Below are positions 4,898 through 6,595 of a DNA stretch of 6,595 bases, in pieces. A model generated the notes under the pieces. That model was not told the origin of the DNA, ran no database searches, and saw only the letters and a list, made by a program, of their open reading frames with translations. Position 1 is the first letter of the stretch. The number at the start of each line of letters is the position of its first letter. The stretch spans positions 1-6,595 of the forward strand of contig CAZVOA010000069.1 in NCBI GenBank assembly GCA_964628465.1, in the 5' to 3' direction. Origin of the DNA: JAFGPS01 sp964628465 (GTDB taxonomy: Bacteria > Planctomycetota > Phycisphaerae > Sedimentisphaerales > Anaerobacaceae). Both the position numbers and the translations under genes were made by a program.

Positions 4898-6065
4898 GAG
4901 GTTTACCCGATATTTTTTTTGAAAAAAGATATTCTGCAAGCGAATGAAATGCCCATGCCTGAGACCATCTCATGTATGATATACGGTTAGTAAAATACTT
5001 ACCTTTACGAAAATAGAAATAACCTTTATTACTATAAAGATTCTTAGTCATCCAATTTACAATTTGTTCTGTTAATACATTATATTTATCGCCTTCCCGG
5101 CTGAAAAAGCTTATAGCCTGAGCCGGAGCATGTATATCTATCGGATACGTTCGATTATTATAATATTTCGGCGTCCCATCATCCAGAAAAAAAAACTTTG
5201 CATAATAATCGACTCCACGGTTATAAGAATCCTTATATCCAAGTCCAATTCCTTCTTCCATAATGTATCGAATCGCCTGAAGATTAAATCCTGTATGAAA
5301 TGAATCTATCCATTTTTGGCTGCTGGTATCGGCATAAAACCATGATCCATCCTCTCGCTGATGCCGCATTGAGTAATCAAGACTTTGCTGGACCGCACCT
5401 TTCAATGAATCATCCTGACAATATTTTATCAGGCGGGCAAGGATAGAAGCACCCATAAGATTGGCATTATGCACAACTTCAGTGTCTATCGGCGTATAGC
5501 TAAAACAAAATGTATTATCCAGTTTTGTTCTGTGAAGGTCTTTAAGAATAAAATCCTTTATCGGGACGGCCATCTCCAGAGCTTTTTCTTTACCTGTCAG
5601 GGCATAACAGTCAAGCAGTGCGTGTCCGATAAAAGACGTATTTACAATAGTTGGTGTCGCTTTTGGACGCATTGCAGACCTCGACTGCCAGTCAAAATTG
5701 TAACCCCAGCAATTACCGGAATAATTGACACACTTCAGCTTTTCAAGCAATTCAATAAAGTAATCGATTTTTTCGAGATATTTATTATCTTTCGTAAGAG
5801 CAAAAAGTCTCGAATAACCCCAAAGAAAAAGACCTATCCCTTTAGGATTATGACCTTTTTTTATACCAAACAGCGGCCTGAAATTTATAGGTGAACGCCG
5901 AAAAAATTGGGTAGCGGCGATTCTCACCCATTTGCTCTTTGCTCCAACGAGCTGAATGAAAGGACTATTGAGAGCATCATAAGGATCATACCCTGCAAAG
6001 TCCTGCGATTCGATATAAGCAAGCATCTGTTTAATACAATTGTCAACTATCGTATTGTCAAGCAT
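4884..6065 (-). CDS. Uncharacterised helical (alpha/alpha)-toroid-like protein of the exopolysaccharide locus
   Basis: 393 residues, with no signal peptide or membrane segment, so probably cytoplasmic. The chain is a series of helix pairs separated by aromatic turns. Recurring blocks include NCWGYNFDWQSR (118-129), PTIVNTSFIGHALLDCYALTG (138-158), NANLMGASILARLI (200-213), REDGSWFYAD (237-246), DSFHTGFNLQAIRYI (254-268), IDIHAPAQAISFFS (309-322) and SYMRWSQAWAFHSLAEYL (363-380). This layout resembles six-hairpin glycosidase, lyase or epimerase toroids. The conserved Trp, Asp, His and Arg in the turns (D125, H257, H312, R366) would line such a cavity, so a sugar-binding or sugar-processing activity is plausible but unproven. 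Relatives in exopolysaccharide clusters are, as I recall, often left hypothetical or carry a doubtful aminolevulinate dehydratase label. It starts with ATG 22 bp after the deacetylase-like gene, without a clear ribosome site, and its end overlaps epsI. It is probably part of the same operon. Confidence 0.85.
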   Translation of the reverse strand: MLDNTIVDNCIKQMLAYIESQDFAGYDPYDALNSPFIQLVGAKSKWVRIAATQFFRRSPINFRPLFGIKKGHNPKGIGLFLWGYSRLFALTKDNKYLEKIDYFIELLEKLKCVNYSGNCWGYNFDWQSRSAMRPKATPTIVNTSFIGHALLDCYALTGKEKALEMAVPIKDFILKDLHRTKLDNTFCFSYTPIDTEVVHNANLMGASILARLIKYCQDDSLKGAVQQSLDYSMRHQREDGSWFYADTSSQKWIDSFHTGFNLQAIRYIMEEGIGLGYKDSYNRGVDYYAKFFFLDDGTPKYYNNRTYPIDIHAPAQAISFFSREGDKYNVLTEQIVNWMTKNLYSNKGYFYFRKGKYFTNRISYMRWSQAWAFHSLAEYLFSKKISGKPHERN

Positions 6066-6087
6066 CTCAAATTTGTGTTAATTCTCT

Positions 6088-6594
6088 TTAGCCGTATTTA
6101 TTGATGTTTCTGATAATTTCTGTAAAAGTGCTGAATTGTACGCTTTTGTGATACCTGGCCTTTATTACGCTTAGAAACTTTTCGAGATTTTTATCATTCC
6201 AAAAATCCTTACAATGACCAAGCATTACAACTGGAGTATCTACCACCGCTTCCTGAGAATTACATTCTCTAATTACTTGTTCCAGACCTCGGATCATATC
6301 TTTTGCACTTAGTTTACAAAAATCATATTTGAAGGGCTGCTTTGAAAATAATTTCTTGAAAACTGTACCTGATGAATCTGTACTTTGTCTGGCTTTTTTC
6401 ATGCCGTGACCGTGCGGATCGTGGTGTTCATTTTTTCTTCTTTTAAGAGTAACGGACAATTTCGTCCATTTGAAATTACATAAATACGACCTGATTTTCG
6501 AATAAACAGGGAATTCAATAATATTTTCCCCGGCGGTTCCAGACTGACTTATATCTTCCTTATCAGTCCACCAATAACCGATTGAAGATTTCGC
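6088..6594 (-). CDS. Probable polysaccharide deacetylase, C-terminal part (5' end off the right edge)
   Basis: The frame is open from the right edge to the TAA at 6088, giving 168 residues without a start. It is the rear part of a longer protein. Visible elements are GYWWTDKED and ENIIEFPVYSK near the edge, a basic His-rich linker (EHHDPHGHGMKK), then a domain end with TPVVMLGHCKDFWNDKNLEKF and SVQFSTFTEIIRNI. The pattern of a hydrophobic strand ending in Gly-His, a helix, and a final phrase of the type F-x-T-x-x-E is how NodB-type polysaccharide deacetylases commonly end, so that is the best call. The catalytic Asp and metal-binding His motifs would lie outside the window, so activity cannot be confirmed. 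A TTG at 6459 could be read as a start, but the frame continues upstream with sensible sequence, so it is internal. Deacetylases in such operons modify the nascent or exported polysaccharide. Confidence 0.65.
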   Translation of the reverse strand, partial: AKSSIGYWWTDKEDISQSGTAGENIIEFPVYSKIRSYLCNFKWTKLSVTLKRRKNEHHDPHGHGMKKARQSTDSSGTVFKKLFSKQPFKYDFCKLSAKDMIRGLEQVIRECNSQEAVVDTPVVMLGHCKDFWNDKNLEKFLSVIKARYHKSVQFSTFTEIIRNINKYG

Positions 6595-6595
6595 A

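Noticed and set aside
4898..4939. Longer N-terminus for EpsI from 4939
   Set aside because: It would begin with TTG, add a basic non-family extension and overlap the upstream gene by 56 bp. The ATG at 4897 directly precedes the expected membrane segment.
5469..5894. Plus-strand open frame of 141 codons
   Set aside because: It lies wholly inside, and antisense to, the well-supported 393-residue gene, has no ribosome site of note, and its protein shows no recognisable domain.
6088..6459. Complete 123-residue gene starting at 6459
   Set aside because: The putative start is TTG, and the same frame stays open to the right edge with plausible protein sequence, so this is the end of a larger gene.
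1..6595. CRISPR array, insertion sequence, tRNA or rRNA
   Set aside because: No regularly spaced direct repeats, transposase frame, terminal inverted repeats or cloverleaf-like sequence were seen on either strand.

Overview
The window is AT-rich bacterial DNA in which every supported gene lies on the minus strand, so transcription runs from high to low coordinates. It holds part of an exosortase/PEP-CTERM-type protein-sorting and exopolysaccharide locus. The EpsI-exosortase pair, the secreted proteins ending in a V-V-P-x-P-G-A membrane-sorting signal, and a low-GC Gram-negative style suggest a planctomycete, perhaps an anaerobic Phycisphaerae/Sedimentisphaerales type. That placement is an inference from recalled sorting-signal style, not proof.

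Right part (6595 to 3181): an operon enters from beyond the right edge. In order of transcription it holds the C-terminal part of a probable polysaccharide deacetylase, an all-helical (alpha/alpha)-toroid-like protein of unknown activity, an EpsI-family protein and an exosortase with an intact Cys/Arg/His triad. The genes are separated by 22 bp or overlap by 8 to 14 bp, so they are probably co-transcribed and partly translationally coupled. A weak terminator-like hairpin spans the exosortase stop codon.

Middle and left part (3180 to 470): three separate secreted-protein genes follow, each with a signal peptide and a near-identical C-terminal sorting signal (VVP[AV]PGA, hydrophobic stretch, basic tail). 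They are the likely substrates of the exosortase next door. Two (2094-1414 and 1220-555) are tandem paralogues. The third (2956-2252) has an unrelated ectodomain but similar ends. Each has its own predicted promoter: a perfect TTGACA-17-TATAAT for the middle gene, a near-consensus promoter followed by three consecutive hairpins for the first, and a weaker one overlapping an inverted repeat for the third. Strong hairpins follow the two paralogues.

Left edge (416 to 1): a gene for a membrane-anchored TPR-like protein starts near 229 and runs off the window. Its predicted promoter sits inside a nested pair of long, perfect inverted repeats.

Working model: the operon makes or modifies a surface polysaccharide and supplies the sorting enzyme. 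The small secreted proteins cross via Sec, are held in the membrane by their C-terminal helix, and are cleaved by the exosortase for release or attachment to the extracellular matrix. The system type is known. The less usual points are the non-PEP signal, the unnamed paralogous ectodomain family, and the structured leaders and operators in front of the substrate genes.
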